Counted from the first letter of the stretch, positions 17,030 through 26,608 are shown. The stretch: 64,000 nt of DNA from Thermohalobaculum sp951813525 (GCA_951813525.2 CATOTJ020000002.1:2232001-2296000), one strand, 5' to 3'. The notes: generated by a model from the letters alone, not told the origin. A program made the numbers and translations.

Positions 17030-17626
17030 ATGCGCCGTTTAATCCTTTTGCCACTGCTCTTCGCTCTTTTAACGGCCATGACAGCCCCGGTCAGCGCCGA
17101 CACGTATCAATTCCGCAAATTTGGCTTCATGTTCGATGGGCCGCCAACTTGGAAGGTGCTGTCGGCCCGGGAAATGAAGCGCTACGCGGATGGCATGGAC
17201 TTGGGATCCGAAGGATTTAACGAAGCGATCAGGTCCCGCGATCCCGCTCTTTTGTTGCTGATTGCCGACACCGCATCTCCGCGGGGTGTCAAACCAGGCG
17301 TCCACATCTTTGTACGCGATGGCAGGGTCGATGACCCGCAGGCCTATGTCGACTCGGTCATGACCAACATGCGGCGCGGCGTGCGCGGTTTCAAAAAAGT
17401 CGAGGACGCAACACCGGACCGACTCGGTGACTACGACGCAACCCGTTTTTCGGCCCAATATGTCGTCGTTTCGGGGGGCGTTCGGTTGGATGTGGTCGAC
17501 GTCGCCTGGGTCATCCCAATGGGCGATCGCCATCTTCTGATCAGCTCGGGCACTGCACCCGATGATCCCAAAGGCATCCGCGAAGTTCGCACTGCTGTTG
17601 ACACGCTGCGCCGCGTCGACGACTGA
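17030..17626 (+). CDS. Secreted protein of unknown function
   Basis: A 198-residue protein with a clear Sec signal peptide (about 1-23, cleavage after PVSA). The mature part starts DTYQFRKFGFMFDGPPTWK and contains two regions like small exported beta-rich domains (VHIFVRDGRVDDPQAYVDSV and VRLDVVDVAWVIPMGDRHL). It resembles the PsbP/DUF1795-like shape of small periplasmic proteins, but I cannot assign a family with confidence. A TGGAGGA ribosome site lies 7 bases before the ATG. It converges with the TlpA-like gene. Confidence 0.75.
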   Translation: MRRLILLPLLFALLTAMTAPVSADTYQFRKFGFMFDGPPTWKVLSAREMKRYADGMDLGSEGFNEAIRSRDPALLLLIADTASPRGVKPGVHIFVRDGRVDDPQAYVDSVMTNMRRGVRGFKKVEDATPDRLGDYDATRFSAQYVVVSGGVRLDVVDVAWVIPMGDRHLLISSGTAPDDPKGIREVRTAVDTLRRVDD

Positions 17627-17650
17627 CCAGTCCAATCAGCGCCCGGGAAG

Positions 17651-18250
17651 TCAGCCCTCGGGCGCTGTCCGGTTGATAATTTGGCCCAGGATCGTTTTCA
17701 CGGCGTCGCTGTCCCACTCCGCCTCGCCCTGCAATCGCGCGATTTCGCGTCCTTCGCGGTCCAGAATCAGTGTGACTGGCAGGCCGATGACAGCAGACGA
17801 CCGCGCAACCCTGCTGCGCTTGTCCTGGATCACCGGAAGGTTCTTGATACCCACATCTTTGAAGAAGGACCGCACCCGGGCGATTGACCCGCGGTCCGTC
17901 GACAATGCCAGCACAGTGACGTCCTGCCCGGCCATATCCGCCGACAGGCGGTCGATAGATGGCATCTCGGCCCGGCAGGGCGGGCACCAGGTCGCCCAAA
18001 AATTCAAGACGATGACCTTCCCGCCAAAGTCCGAAAGCGTCATCTTCTTTCCGTCGATATCGGCAAAGGCGTCCTCGACCCGGGACTTCGGCGCATCATG
18101 AACAACCAGCTTTGTCATATCGCCGGTCCGCGCGTCCTTGATCGCGGTGACATCGTCGGCCGTCATATCGCCCGCAAACGCGGGGTTTACCGCCCAAGCG
18201 GTGACACCGTATAGCAGGGCTGCAAGGCCCAGTGTGGCCAGGTTACGCAT
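17651..18250 (-). CDS. TlpA-like thioredoxin-family disulfide reductase
   Basis: A membrane-anchored periplasmic thiol-disulfide oxidoreductase of 199 residues. The N-terminal hydrophobic segment (about 4-22) is an uncleaved anchor or signal peptide. The thioredoxin fold carries WATWCPPCRAEMP (C-x-x-C), the preceding GGKVIVLNF strand and the cis-proline region in GLPVTLILDREGRE. Likely roles are cytochrome c maturation or supply of electrons to periplasmic cysteines. The start at 18250 lies only 32 bases from the divergent argH ATG, so promoters for the two must overlap coding sequence. Confidence 0.88.
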   Translation of the reverse strand: MRNLATLGLAALLYGVTAWAVNPAFAGDMTADDVTAIKDARTGDMTKLVVHDAPKSRVEDAFADIDGKKMTLSDFGGKVIVLNFWATWCPPCRAEMPSIDRLSADMAGQDVTVLALSTDRGSIARVRSFFKDVGIKNLPVIQDKRSRVARSSAVIGLPVTLILDREGREIARLQGEAEWDSDAVKTILGQIINRTAPEG

Positions 18251-18282
18251 CTCGGACTCCCAATGAACTTCAAGTGTGCTCG

Positions 18283-19704
18283 ATGACCGAAGATAATCAG
18301 AATACGGGCGCAAACCAGCCCGGTGCGAACACAATGTGGGGAGGGCGTTTTGCCGCCGGTCCCGCCGCCGTGATGGAAAAAATCAATGCGTCCATTGGCT
18401 TCGACGAACGCATGGCGGCAGAGGATATTGCCGGGTCTCGTGCTCACGCCGCAATGCTGGCCAGGCAAGGCATTATTTCGCAGGAAGATCAAACGGCGAT
18501 CGATGCCGGTCTGGATCAGGTGTTGGCAGAAATTGCGGCCGGGACCTTCGTCTTCTCGACCGCATTGGAAGACATTCATATGAATGTCGAGGCGCGCCTG
18601 CGTGAAATTGCCGGCGATGCGGGTGCACGGCTGCACACCGGACGGTCGCGCAACGATCAGGCCGCGGTCGATGTGCGCATGTGGGTCCGTGCCCGCTGCG
18701 ACGAGATTGACACAGCATTAGGGCGGTTGATCGAAGCCTTTGTCGACCAGGCCGAGGCAGGTGCCGATCTGGTGATGCCCGGCTTTACCCATCTGCAAAC
18801 AGCGCAGCCCGTGACCTGGGGCCATCATATGCTGGCCTATGCCGAAATGTTGGACCGGGACCGTGGCCGGTTTCTGGACGCACGCGGGCGGATGAACGAA
18901 TCCCCGCTGGGCGCGGCCGCGTTGGCCGGAACGTCGTTCCCCCTGGATCGGGTCGATACTGCCCGGGCGTTGGGTTTTGACCGGCCGATGGCCAATTCGC
19001 TGGACGCGGTCAGTGACAAGGATTTCGAACTGGAGTTTATGGCGGCAGCGTCGATCTGCGCGATGCATCTGTCCCGCTTTGCCGAGGAATTGGTGGTCTG
19101 GTCCTCGGCCCAGTTTCGGTTTGTACGGCTTTCTGATGCGTTCACCACCGGGTCCAGCATCATGCCGCAAAAGAAGAACCCGGATGCCGCAGAACTGGTC
19201 CGGGGAAAGATAGGTCGTGTTGTCGGGCACTTTATGGGCCTGATCATGGTGATGAAGGGGCTTTCGCTGGCCTATGCCAAGGACATGCAGGAAGACAAAG
19301 AAGCGACCTTCGACGCCGCCGACACGATCCAGCTGATGATCGCGGCGATGGAGGGGATGGTCCGCGATTTGCAACCTAACCCGGATGCCCTGCGCGCGGC
19401 AGCGGGGCATGGGTTCTCGACCGCTACCGATCTGGCCGATTGGCTGGTCCGTGTGCTGGGCATGCCCTTCCGCGACGCCCACCATGTGACCGGGTCCCTG
19501 GTCAAGATGGCCGAGGATCGCGGATGCGATCTGGCGGATCTGAGCCTGACTGATATGCAGGCGATCGAGCCGGGGATAACGGACAACGTCTTTGGCGTGT
19601 TGACTGTAGAGGCCTCGGTCGCCAGCCGGACATCTTATGGCGGAACAGCGCCGGTCCGGGTGCGCGAACAGATTGCGCGCTGGCGCGACAGATTGAGAGG
19701 GTGA
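18283..19704 (+). CDS. argH: Argininosuccinate lyase
   Basis: Cleaves argininosuccinate to arginine and fumarate, the last step of arginine synthesis. In 473 residues the fumarase-superfamily signature is GSSIMPQKKNPD, with the substrate regions MWGGRF, HTGRSRNDQ and PGFTHLQTAQPVTWGHH. The ATG at 18283 is preferred to the upstream frame start at 18232, which would run into the tlpA-like gene. The first 16 or so residues are a polar extension (MTEDNQNTGANQPGAN) before the family N-terminus. A small lipoprotein gene follows after 1 bp. Confidence 0.95.
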   Translation: MTEDNQNTGANQPGANTMWGGRFAAGPAAVMEKINASIGFDERMAAEDIAGSRAHAAMLARQGIISQEDQTAIDAGLDQVLAEIAAGTFVFSTALEDIHMNVEARLREIAGDAGARLHTGRSRNDQAAVDVRMWVRARCDEIDTALGRLIEAFVDQAEAGADLVMPGFTHLQTAQPVTWGHHMLAYAEMLDRDRGRFLDARGRMNESPLGAAALAGTSFPLDRVDTARALGFDRPMANSLDAVSDKDFELEFMAAASICAMHLSRFAEELVVWSSAQFRFVRLSDAFTTGSSIMPQKKNPDAAELVRGKIGRVVGHFMGLIMVMKGLSLAYAKDMQEDKEATFDAADTIQLMIAAMEGMVRDLQPNPDALRAAAGHGFSTATDLADWLVRVLGMPFRDAHHVTGSLVKMAEDRGCDLADLSLTDMQAIEPGITDNVFGVLTVEASVASRTSYGGTAPVRVREQIARWRDRLRG

Positions 19705-19705
19705 G

Positions 19706-19819
19706 ATGAAGGCGGCTTTGATTGTGGCGTTGGCATTGGGACTGGCCGTTGCCGGGTGCGGAAAAAAGGGCGACCCGATCACGCCGGGTTCGGAGAAAGT
19801 CGAAAAGAAGAAGGAATAG
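19706..19819 (+). CDS. Tiny lipoprotein (LptM/YifL-like)
   Basis: A 37-residue lipoprotein: MKAALIVALALGLAVAGC followed by GKKGDPITPGSEKVEKKKE. The lipobox AVAGC and the G-K-K-G-D/P pattern directly after the cysteine are characteristic of small lipoproteins encoded before lysA in many proteobacteria. It begins one base after the argH stop behind GAGAGGGTGAG and precedes a small membrane protein and lysA. In enterobacteria the equivalent LptM interacts with the LPS translocon; that role here is inference only. Confidence 0.8.
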   Translation: MKAALIVALALGLAVAGCGKKGDPITPGSEKVEKKKE

Positions 19820-19907
19820 CCGGGAACCAACCGCCCTGACCCGGGGGAGCAAAGACGCCTCGTTCGACACCTAACTCACAATTAACCCTGTTCTGCGACG
19901 CACGCCC

Positions 19908-20225
19908 ATGGACCTGACACGAACCATCTTTCTGGGCCTGACGATCGCCGCGTTGGCGTTTCCGGTGCGGCGGATGATCCTTTGGTTGTCGGACCATGGG
20001 ATGGATCTGGACAAGCTGATTGCCGATCTGACCGTGAACGAACCCGCAATGGCCGTGACCGGGGCGGTTCTGATCGCCTCTGCCGCGCTGATCGTATTTA
20101 TCATTGGCGAAGCGACGATCCGGCGGGATTGGCTGTCGATGGTTTGTATTCCCGTGACACTGATTTTCGGGGTGGCGGTCGGCCTTCCACTTTACCTATA
20201 CCTGCGCCTTCGACCGATTTCCTGA
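19908..20225 (+). CDS. Small three-helix membrane protein (possibly DUF2834)
   Basis: A 105-residue protein with three predicted transmembrane segments: about 5-25, 48-67 (AVTGAVLIASAALIVFIIG) and 80-100. The loop between the second and third contains EATIRRDW. Size and topology suit DUF2834, which I recall in this position before lysA, but the family assignment is tentative. It lies 11 bp upstream of the lysA ATG on the same strand, so it is probably cotranscribed with lysA. Function unknown. Confidence 0.7.
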   Translation: MDLTRTIFLGLTIAALAFPVRRMILWLSDHGMDLDKLIADLTVNEPAMAVTGAVLIASAALIVFIIGEATIRRDWLSMVCIPVTLIFGVAVGLPLYLYLRLRPIS

Positions 20226-20236
20226 GGATCAAGGCC

Positions 20237-21520
20237 ATGGATCATTTTACCTATCGCGATGGCCGGTTGCATGCCGAGGACGTATCGCTGACGGACATTG
20301 CGGCCGACGTGGGTACACCGTTATATATCTATTCGACCGCCACGCTGGAGCGGCATCTGGAGGTGTTCAATCAGGCGCTGGCTGGCACCGACCATTTGGT
20401 TTGCTATTCGGTCAAGGCCTGCGGAAACATCGCGGTTCTGCGCACCCTGGCCCAGAAGGGCGCCGGTATGGATGTCGTGTCCGGCGGAGAGTTGGCACGC
20501 GCCATGGCGGCAGGCGTGCCGGGCGAGCGCATCGTCTTTTCCGGCGTCGGAAAAACGCGCACCGAAATGCGTGCAGCTTTGGAAGCAGGCATTCGCCAGT
20601 TCAATGTCGAAAGCGAACCGGAACTGGCGGCCTTGTCAGAAGTAGCGAACGGCATGGGTGCGACAGCGCCTATAACGATCCGCGTGAACCCGGATGTCGA
20701 TGCCAAGACCCACGCCAAAATCGCGACGGGCAAGGCCGAGAACAAGTTCGGCGTGCCGATCGAGCGGGCGCGGGAGGTTTATGCCCTAGCTGCCGGATTG
20801 CCGGGGATCGAGATCGTCGGCATCGACGTGCATATCGGCAGCCAGTTGACTGATCTGGCCCCGTTCGAGGCGGCATTTACCGCCGTTGCCGACTTGACCC
20901 AAACTCTGCGCACCGATGGCCACACGATCCAGCGCCTGGATCTGGGTGGCGGTCTTGGCATCCCCTATCAGCACACAAACGAAGCGCCGCCCCTTCCCTT
21001 TGATTACGGCGCCATGATCAAGCGGACCTGCGGTGATCTGGGTTGCGAGATTCAGATTGAACCCGGACGGCTGATCGCCGGGAATGCCGGGCTGCTGGTC
21101 GCGTGCGTAATCTATATAAAGGAGGGGCAAGATCGCCGTTTCCTGATTCTGGATGCCGCGATGAACGACCTTATCCGGCCTGCCATGTACGAAGCGTGGC
21201 ACGATATCGTGCCGGTCGCCGAGCCCGGCAAAGACGCCGCCATCGGCCCGGTCGATATTGTCGGCCCGGTTTGCGAGACCGGCGATACCTTTGCCCGCGC
21301 GCGCCCGATGCCACCGGTTGCAGCGGGCGAATTGGTCGCATTTCGGTCGGCAGGCGCTTACGGAGCGGTCATGGCGTCGGAATATAATGCCCGTCCGTTG
21401 ATTCCAGAGGTCCTGGTGAACGGCGATCAGTTTGCCGTTATTCGCGCCAGACCCACATATGCAGAGATGCTGGGCCGTGATAGGCTGCCTGACTGGTTGG
21501 AGACGGACGATCAAGACTGA
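20237..21520 (+). CDS. lysA: Diaminopimelate decarboxylase
   Basis: PLP enzyme that converts meso-diaminopimelate to L-lysine. The 427-residue product has the alanine-racemase-type barrel with the PLP lysine in CYSVKACGN, then GVGKTRTEM, HIGSQLTDL, LGGGLGIPY and EPGRLIAGNAG. The C-terminal domain carries GPVCETGDTFA and the substrate Tyr in SAGAYGAVMASEYNARP. I chose the ATG at 20237 (MDHFTYRDGRLHAEDVSL) over the longer frame start at 19982, which overlaps the upstream gene. TIGR02302 follows after about 28 bp. Confidence 0.95.
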   Translation: MDHFTYRDGRLHAEDVSLTDIAADVGTPLYIYSTATLERHLEVFNQALAGTDHLVCYSVKACGNIAVLRTLAQKGAGMDVVSGGELARAMAAGVPGERIVFSGVGKTRTEMRAALEAGIRQFNVESEPELAALSEVANGMGATAPITIRVNPDVDAKTHAKIATGKAENKFGVPIERAREVYALAAGLPGIEIVGIDVHIGSQLTDLAPFEAAFTAVADLTQTLRTDGHTIQRLDLGGGLGIPYQHTNEAPPLPFDYGAMIKRTCGDLGCEIQIEPGRLIAGNAGLLVACVIYIKEGQDRRFLILDAAMNDLIRPAMYEAWHDIVPVAEPGKDAAIGPVDIVGPVCETGDTFARARPMPPVAAGELVAFRSAGAYGAVMASEYNARPLIPEVLVNGDQFAVIRARPTYAEMLGRDRLPDWLETDDQD

Positions 21521-21548
21521 AGGCGCGATTGCGCCGGAAAGGGCCCGA

Positions 21549-24167
21549 ATGAAAAATTTCATGGGCAAAGGATTGACCGGCGCCGAGATGCGCCGACTGA
21601 AAGGCCAGCTGAACCGGACACGCTGGGCGATGCGCGCGGAGCGAGTTGCTCAAGCGTGTTGGCCGCTGTTCGTAGTTGTTTGTCTCTTGATTGCCGCGGC
21701 ACTGCTGGGCTGGTTCGATGCCTTCGGGCCGGTGGTGCACCGGGTCCTGTTGGGCGTTGCCGGGCTGGCGATCGCCGGGGCGCTGGTTCTGGGCGGGCTG
21801 TGGTACCGCCACCCGACCGATGCCGAGATCGAGGACCGCCTTGATGAAGCAGACCGGCGCCGCCCACTCGCGACGCTGCGCGATCAGTTGGTCGTTGGTA
21901 AGGGAACCCGCGATACTGAAACAGTTTGGGCCGCGTATCGTCAGCGTGCCCGATCCGCGGCGGCGGCGCTGATGGCGCGGGCGCCGGATCTACGCCTCGC
22001 CTCGCGCGACCGCTGGGCCTTGCGCCTTTTTGCACCTGTGCTGCTGATCGGCGGGCTGATCGCGACGGGCGGAAACATTTCAGACCCGATTGCCGCGGTT
22101 ACCGATCCGGCGCCGGTGGCGGGAGAGACAGCAACGCTCGCCGAGCGCGCGCCGTCAGCAGAAGCCTGGGCGATCCCACCGGCCTATACCGGTCTGCCGA
22201 CGATCTATCTGGAAAAGCAGGCTGCCGACGCCGCACCGATCAAGGTTCCCACCGGATCCCAGATCACGATCCGCGTCACCGACTATGACGGCACGCCGGG
22301 GATCGATGGCGGCGCGCTTGCCGGTATCGAAGGGTTTTCGTTGCTGGGCGGCGGTTTGGCCGAAGCGAACGGCGAACTGACCCGGTCCGGCGAAATTGCC
22401 ATCAAGACGGGCGAAGACCGTTTGGCCGCCTGGAAAATCGAGATCATTCCAGACGAGATCCCCGAGATTTCGCTGACCGAACCACCGGGCGCGACCGTGA
22501 CCCGTGCGCTGAACCTGACCTACGAGGCGACGGATGATTATGGTGTCACCGCCGCCTGGGCCGAGATCGCGCCAGAAGGATATGACCCGGAAAAGCCGAA
22601 AGGACTGCCTCTGGAGGTCATCGCGCTGGGTCTGCCGCTGCCACTGATGGGCGACAACAAGACGGCCGCTGAAACCTCGATCAACGATTTTACCGCCCAT
22701 CCCTGGGCCGGGGCGGAAGTTGTTGTCCGGCTGTTTGCTGAAGACGGCGCGGGGCAGCAGGGCAAGGCCGATCCGATCACATTCACTTTGCCGGAACGAA
22801 TTTTCAATCACCCACTGGCCCGAGCATTGGTCGAACAGCGCCGGGAACTGGCCATGGATTTCGGCCAGTCCGAACGGGTGCTGGATGTGTTGCAGGCCAT
22901 CACGCGGCGACCGCATGAGGTATTCGGCAAGCGGCACGGCCCCTATTTGACCACGAAAATCGCGATCCGCCGACTGGCCATCGCCGTTGGAACCGAAACC
23001 ATACCGGATGCAGCGCCCGAGATCGTTGAGCTCTTGTGGCAGGCAGCGTTGGGGTTGGAAAACGGCAACCTTTCCAGCGCGTTGGAGCGCCTGCGCCAAG
23101 CTCAGGAAAACCTGCGAAAGGCGCTGGAAAGCGGCACGGACGAAGAGGTCCGCCGCGCAATGGACGAGTTGCGCCAGGCGATGAATGAATATCTGCAGCA
23201 ACTTGCCCGGCAACAACGCGAGCGGGGTCCCCAGGATGGACAGCGCCGGCCGAACGAGCAGATGCTGTCGCAGCAGGATCTGCAACGGATGCTGGACGAA
23301 ATGCAGCGCCAGGCAGAGAGCGGCGCCCGCGATCAAGCCCGGCAGATGCTGTCCGAACTGAGTCGCATGATGGAAAACCTTCGGGCGCGTCAGGGCGATC
23401 CTCAGCAGGGACCCGGGCAACAGGCGATGAAGGATCTGCAGGACCTGATCAGGCGTCAACGCGATCTGGCCGATGAAACCTTTGATCAGATGCGTCAGCG
23501 CCGCCGCGAAGAGGGCCGCCAGGAAGGGCAACAGGGCCAGCAGGGCCAACGCCCCGGCGATGAGCCGGGCTTTGGCGACGGTCAAGGCCGTGGCAACCAG
23601 CACGGACAACGCGGCGAAGGCGGCGAACCCGGCGAAGAAGGCCGCCCGGGAGAGCGCGGATCGAACTCGGGACGCCCGGGCGCCGGTGGCGGTCTGGCCC
23701 AGGAACAAGAGGCGTTGCGCCGCCGGTTGGAGGCGTTGTCGCGTGGCATCGGGTCCGATGAGGCGGCACGGGCCCTGGAAGAAGCCGTTCGTTCGATGGG
23801 TGAAGCGCGCGACGATCTGCAGGGCGGCAACAATGGCGAGGCCGTGCGCGACCAGATGCGCGCCCTGGATGAGTTGAACAAGGGCGCCGATGCGCTGGCC
23901 CAGGAGATCCAGAACGGTCAGGGCGATACGGCAGCGCGCGGCAATCGCAGGGGTGAAGGCCAATCGCGCGACAGCGAAACTGAAGATCCCTTCGACCGCC
24001 CGACCGCCACATTCGGCACGATGGACGGGCGTGCGACCAAGGTTCCGGACAAGGCGCTGGTCGATCGGGCCCGTGAATTGATGGAAGAGTTGCGCCGCCG
24101 GTCCGGCGAACCGGAACGCCCGCAATTGGAGCTGGACTATTTGGACCGGCTTATGGAGCGTTTCTGA
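21549..24167 (+). CDS. TIGR02302-family (DUF4175) membrane protein
   Basis: An 872-residue alphaproteobacterial protein of unknown function. Two or three N-terminal transmembrane helices (about 37-85 and 155-175) precede a large soluble domain with beta-rich repeats (PPAYTGLPTIYLEKQ, PGATVTRALNLTYEATDDYG). A very hydrophilic C-terminal third (about 540-870) follows, rich in Gln, Arg, Glu and Gly, with predicted coiled coil and a Gly/Gln-rich linker near 23510-23690. The ATG at 21549 (MKNFMGKGLTGAEMRRLKGQ) is chosen over the frame start at 21432, which lies inside lysA. Gene order after lysA is one I recall from Rhodobacterales. Confidence 0.85.
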   Translation: MKNFMGKGLTGAEMRRLKGQLNRTRWAMRAERVAQACWPLFVVVCLLIAAALLGWFDAFGPVVHRVLLGVAGLAIAGALVLGGLWYRHPTDAEIEDRLDEADRRRPLATLRDQLVVGKGTRDTETVWAAYRQRARSAAAALMARAPDLRLASRDRWALRLFAPVLLIGGLIATGGNISDPIAAVTDPAPVAGETATLAERAPSAEAWAIPPAYTGLPTIYLEKQAADAAPIKVPTGSQITIRVTDYDGTPGIDGGALAGIEGFSLLGGGLAEANGELTRSGEIAIKTGEDRLAAWKIEIIPDEIPEISLTEPPGATVTRALNLTYEATDDYGVTAAWAEIAPEGYDPEKPKGLPLEVIALGLPLPLMGDNKTAAETSINDFTAHPWAGAEVVVRLFAEDGAGQQGKADPITFTLPERIFNHPLARALVEQRRELAMDFGQSERVLDVLQAITRRPHEVFGKRHGPYLTTKIAIRRLAIAVGTETIPDAAPEIVELLWQAALGLENGNLSSALERLRQAQENLRKALESGTDEEVRRAMDELRQAMNEYLQQLARQQRERGPQDGQRRPNEQMLSQQDLQRMLDEMQRQAESGARDQARQMLSELSRMMENLRARQGDPQQGPGQQAMKDLQDLIRRQRDLADETFDQMRQRRREEGRQEGQQGQQGQRPGDEPGFGDGQGRGNQHGQRGEGGEPGEEGRPGERGSNSGRPGAGGGLAQEQEALRRRLEALSRGIGSDEAARALEEAVRSMGEARDDLQGGNNGEAVRDQMRALDELNKGADALAQEIQNGQGDTAARGNRRGEGQSRDSETEDPFDRPTATFGTMDGRATKVPDKALVDRARELMEELRRRSGEPERPQLELDYLDRLMERF

Positions 24168-24234
24168 GGATCTGGAGCGGCGGGCGCACAGCCCGTCCTG
24201 CAGTCCCCTGGGCAGGCAAAGCGCCGAACGGCCT

Positions 24235-24642
24235 CTATCCTTCGGCAAACGAGCGCTGATAGAGGCCCCAGTCTTCCGGAAATTCCAGCCAGGATACTTT
24301 CTCGGATACGTAAATTGCAGTCGTCGGCTGTGGCACTTCCGTTGTCAGGCAACCAATGGCAACGCCATGATGATCGGGGCGCATCTCGGGTGACCAATAA
24401 ACGGTCGTCCCGCAATCCGGGCAGAAATGGTTGGTCAGTTTGCGCCCAGCGGCCGTGTCGCGCGTCCAATCCTTTTTCACACCCGATATCGTGACCTTAT
24501 CGCGCCGGAACATCGCGGCATACGCGAACGCCGATCCGGTGCGCCGTTGACATTCAATGCAATTGCAGACGCCAACAATGTCGGGATCAGCGGTGGCTTC
24601 AACAACAAGCTGGCCGCATTGGCATTGGGCTTTGTGTTTCAT
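24235..24642 (-). CDS. GFA-family zinc protein (glutathione-dependent formaldehyde-activating enzyme-like)
   Basis: A 135-residue Mss4-like fold protein. Zinc ligands appear as CQCGQL, VCNCIECQRRTGSAF and FCPDCGTTVYW, matching the GFA layout of paired cysteines. The ATG at 24642 (MKHKAQCQCGQ) is preferred; an in-frame ATG five codons upstream is possible. Family members bind small electrophiles or glutathione adducts, but most, including this one, have no proven substrate. It converges with TIGR02302 and is divergent from mutL. Confidence 0.82.
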   Translation of the reverse strand: MKHKAQCQCGQLVVEATADPDIVGVCNCIECQRRTGSAFAYAAMFRRDKVTISGVKKDWTRDTAAGRKLTNHFCPDCGTTVYWSPEMRPDHHGVAIGCLTTEVPQPTTAIYVSEKVSWLEFPEDWGLYQRSFAEG

Positions 24643-24775
24643 TTGAAGGCCTTCCATTGCAGTTGTGCCATAGCCTTATCCGAGGGCCGTCCCGTGTTCG
24701 GTCGGTTGCCGCAACACGGCAACAGATCAACGCAGGCCATTGGAGAATCGGGAAAGTCCTGCTATCTATTGTATC

Positions 24776-26608
24776 ATGAATGCGCCACGACACAACATAT
24801 CGCGCCCAATCCAAGGAATTCGGCGTCTTTCCGATGCCGCTGCGAACCGGATTGCAGCCGGCGAAGTTGTCGAACGCCCGGCATCGGCCGTAAAAGAGCT
24901 GGTCGAGAACGCGGTCGATGCCGGGGCGACCCGCATCGATGTGACGATCGGCGATGGCGGCAAGACGCTGATCCGGGTGTCCGATAACGGCAGCGGCATT
25001 GCGCAGGCCGAACTGGCGCTCGCGCTGGAACGTCATGCCACATCGAAAATCGATGGCGAGGATCTGGTCAATATCCGGTCGTTCGGGTTTCGCGGAGAGG
25101 CCTTGCCGTCAATTGCGTCGGTTGCCCGTCTAACCTTGATATCCCGCCAACAAGGGGGCGAGGCCTGGGAAATCAATGTCGCCGCCGGTCAAGCCGCCCC
25201 ATCCCGCCCGGCGTCGCGGGCACCCGGCACCACAGTCGAGGTGCGCGATCTTTTCTATGCGACACCCGCGCGGCTGAAGTTCCTCCGCAGCGACCGGTCC
25301 GAAACGCAGGCCATCGGCGAAGTGATGCGCCGTCTTGCCATGGCCGAACCCGGGATCACATTTACCCTGTCCGATGATAGTCGAACGATGTTTCGGGCCG
25401 ACGCAGCACAGGGCGATCTGTTCGATGCCAGGCTGGCGCGGGCGCGGACGATCCTGGGGGCCGATTTCACCGAGAACGCCGTTGCGATCGATGCAGATCG
25501 CGAAGGTCTGCGATTGGAGGGGCATATTGGATTGCCGACTGTCTCTCGCGGTGCAGCGGTCGCGCAGCACATCATGGTCAACGGCCGTCCTGTCCGCGAC
25601 CGCCTGCTGATCGGGGCGCTGCGCGCAGCATATTCCGATTTTCTGAGCCGCGATCGCCACCCGATGGCGGCCTTGTTCCTGACCTGCCCGCCTGATCGGG
25701 TCGACGTTAATGTGCACCCGGCCAAGGCCGAAGTTCGGTTCCGCGAACCGGGTAACGTGCGCGGGCTGATTATCTCGGCGATCCGTCATACGCTTGCTCA
25801 AAACGGGCACCGCGCGACATCAACTATCACGGAAAACGCCCTGGGCGCATTCCGTAGCGAGACCCCAGCGCCGTCTGGCCGTACCTGGACTGTCCCGCGT
25901 CCCTCGGGGCAGGCTGTTCAGGCGGCGTTGGGGGCACAGGCGCCGGTTGGCTTTGACGAACAATCGCCAGGTTGGACCAGCGCCCGGGTCGAAACCGAAA
26001 TTTCCGAGCAGGAGGCCGCAGAAACAACAGCGCTGCCGCTGGGTGCTGCCCGGGCACAACTGCACGAAAATTACATTCTGGCCCAAACCGATGACGGCGT
26101 GGTCCTGATCGATCAGCATGCAGCCCATGAACGATTGGCCTTTCAACGCCTTAAGGCGCAGATGGCCGAAAACGGCGTTGCGCGCCAGGCGCTCCTGATC
26201 CCGGAGATTGTCGAACTTGGCACCGATGCGGCGCGCGTATTGGAGCAGACCGAGGCATTGTTGGAATTGGGTCTTGCGATCGAACCGTTCGGCCCCGGCG
26301 CCGTGGCTGTGCGCGAGGTGCCCGCGTTGTTGGGCCAGCCGGATGCCGCGGCACTGCTGCGCGATGTTGCCGACGAGATCGCTGATTTGGGGTCCAGTGA
26401 CGCTGTTCGTGCGCGACTGGACGCCGTACTCAGCCGGATCGCCTGCCATGGATCGGTCCGGTCCGGGCGCCGCTTGACGGGACCGGAGATGAACGCATTG
26501 CTGCGCGAGATGGAGGCCACACCCCATTCAAGCACCTGCAACCATGGCCGCCCGACCTGGGTGAAGCTGAGCCTCGCCGATCTGGAGAAGCTGTTCGGGC
26601 GGCGGTGA
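24776..26608 (+). CDS. mutL: DNA mismatch repair protein MutL
   Basis: The ATPase that couples mismatch recognition by MutS to strand removal. The GHKL motifs are clear: VKELVENAVDAG, VSDNGSGI and RSFGFRGEALPSIASV, followed by the transducer domain with VHPAKAEVRF. The C-terminal dimerisation/endonuclease domain has DQHAAHERLAFQ, ACHGSVRSGRRL and TCNHGRPTW. The endonuclease motif DQHA(x)2E(x)4E is altered: its last Glu is Gln here. The ATG at 24776 (MNAPRHNISRPIQGIRRL) fits the family. Product 610 residues; rmuC follows with an overlapping TGATG. Confidence 0.94.
   Translation: MNAPRHNISRPIQGIRRLSDAAANRIAAGEVVERPASAVKELVENAVDAGATRIDVTIGDGGKTLIRVSDNGSGIAQAELALALERHATSKIDGEDLVNIRSFGFRGEALPSIASVARLTLISRQQGGEAWEINVAAGQAAPSRPASRAPGTTVEVRDLFYATPARLKFLRSDRSETQAIGEVMRRLAMAEPGITFTLSDDSRTMFRADAAQGDLFDARLARARTILGADFTENAVAIDADREGLRLEGHIGLPTVSRGAAVAQHIMVNGRPVRDRLLIGALRAAYSDFLSRDRHPMAALFLTCPPDRVDVNVHPAKAEVRFREPGNVRGLIISAIRHTLAQNGHRATSTITENALGAFRSETPAPSGRTWTVPRPSGQAVQAALGAQAPVGFDEQSPGWTSARVETEISEQEAAETTALPLGAARAQLHENYILAQTDDGVVLIDQHAAHERLAFQRLKAQMAENGVARQALLIPEIVELGTDAARVLEQTEALLELGLAIEPFGPGAVAVREVPALLGQPDAAALLRDVADEIADLGSSDAVRARLDAVLSRIACHGSVRSGRRLTGPEMNALLREMEATPHSSTCNHGRPTWVKLSLADLEKLFGRR

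Noticed and set aside
18718..19830. 370-codon minus-strand open frame opposite argH
   Set aside because: Antisense shadow of argH; runs out of any domain and would cover the lipoprotein gene too.
23510..23690. Tandem repeat in the TIGR02302 gene
   Set aside because: Gly/Gln/Arg-rich low complexity without a fixed repeat unit; typical of the family's linker.
24180..24200. Terminator between TIGR02302 and the GFA-like gene
   Set aside because: CGGGC-GCACA-GCCCG is a 5-bp stem only; too common in GC-rich DNA to call.
22155..24248. 697-codon open frame on the minus strand opposite the TIGR02302 gene
   Set aside because: It is an antisense shadow of a GC-rich, low-complexity coding sequence; no recognisable domain, and the plus-strand protein is clearly the real gene.
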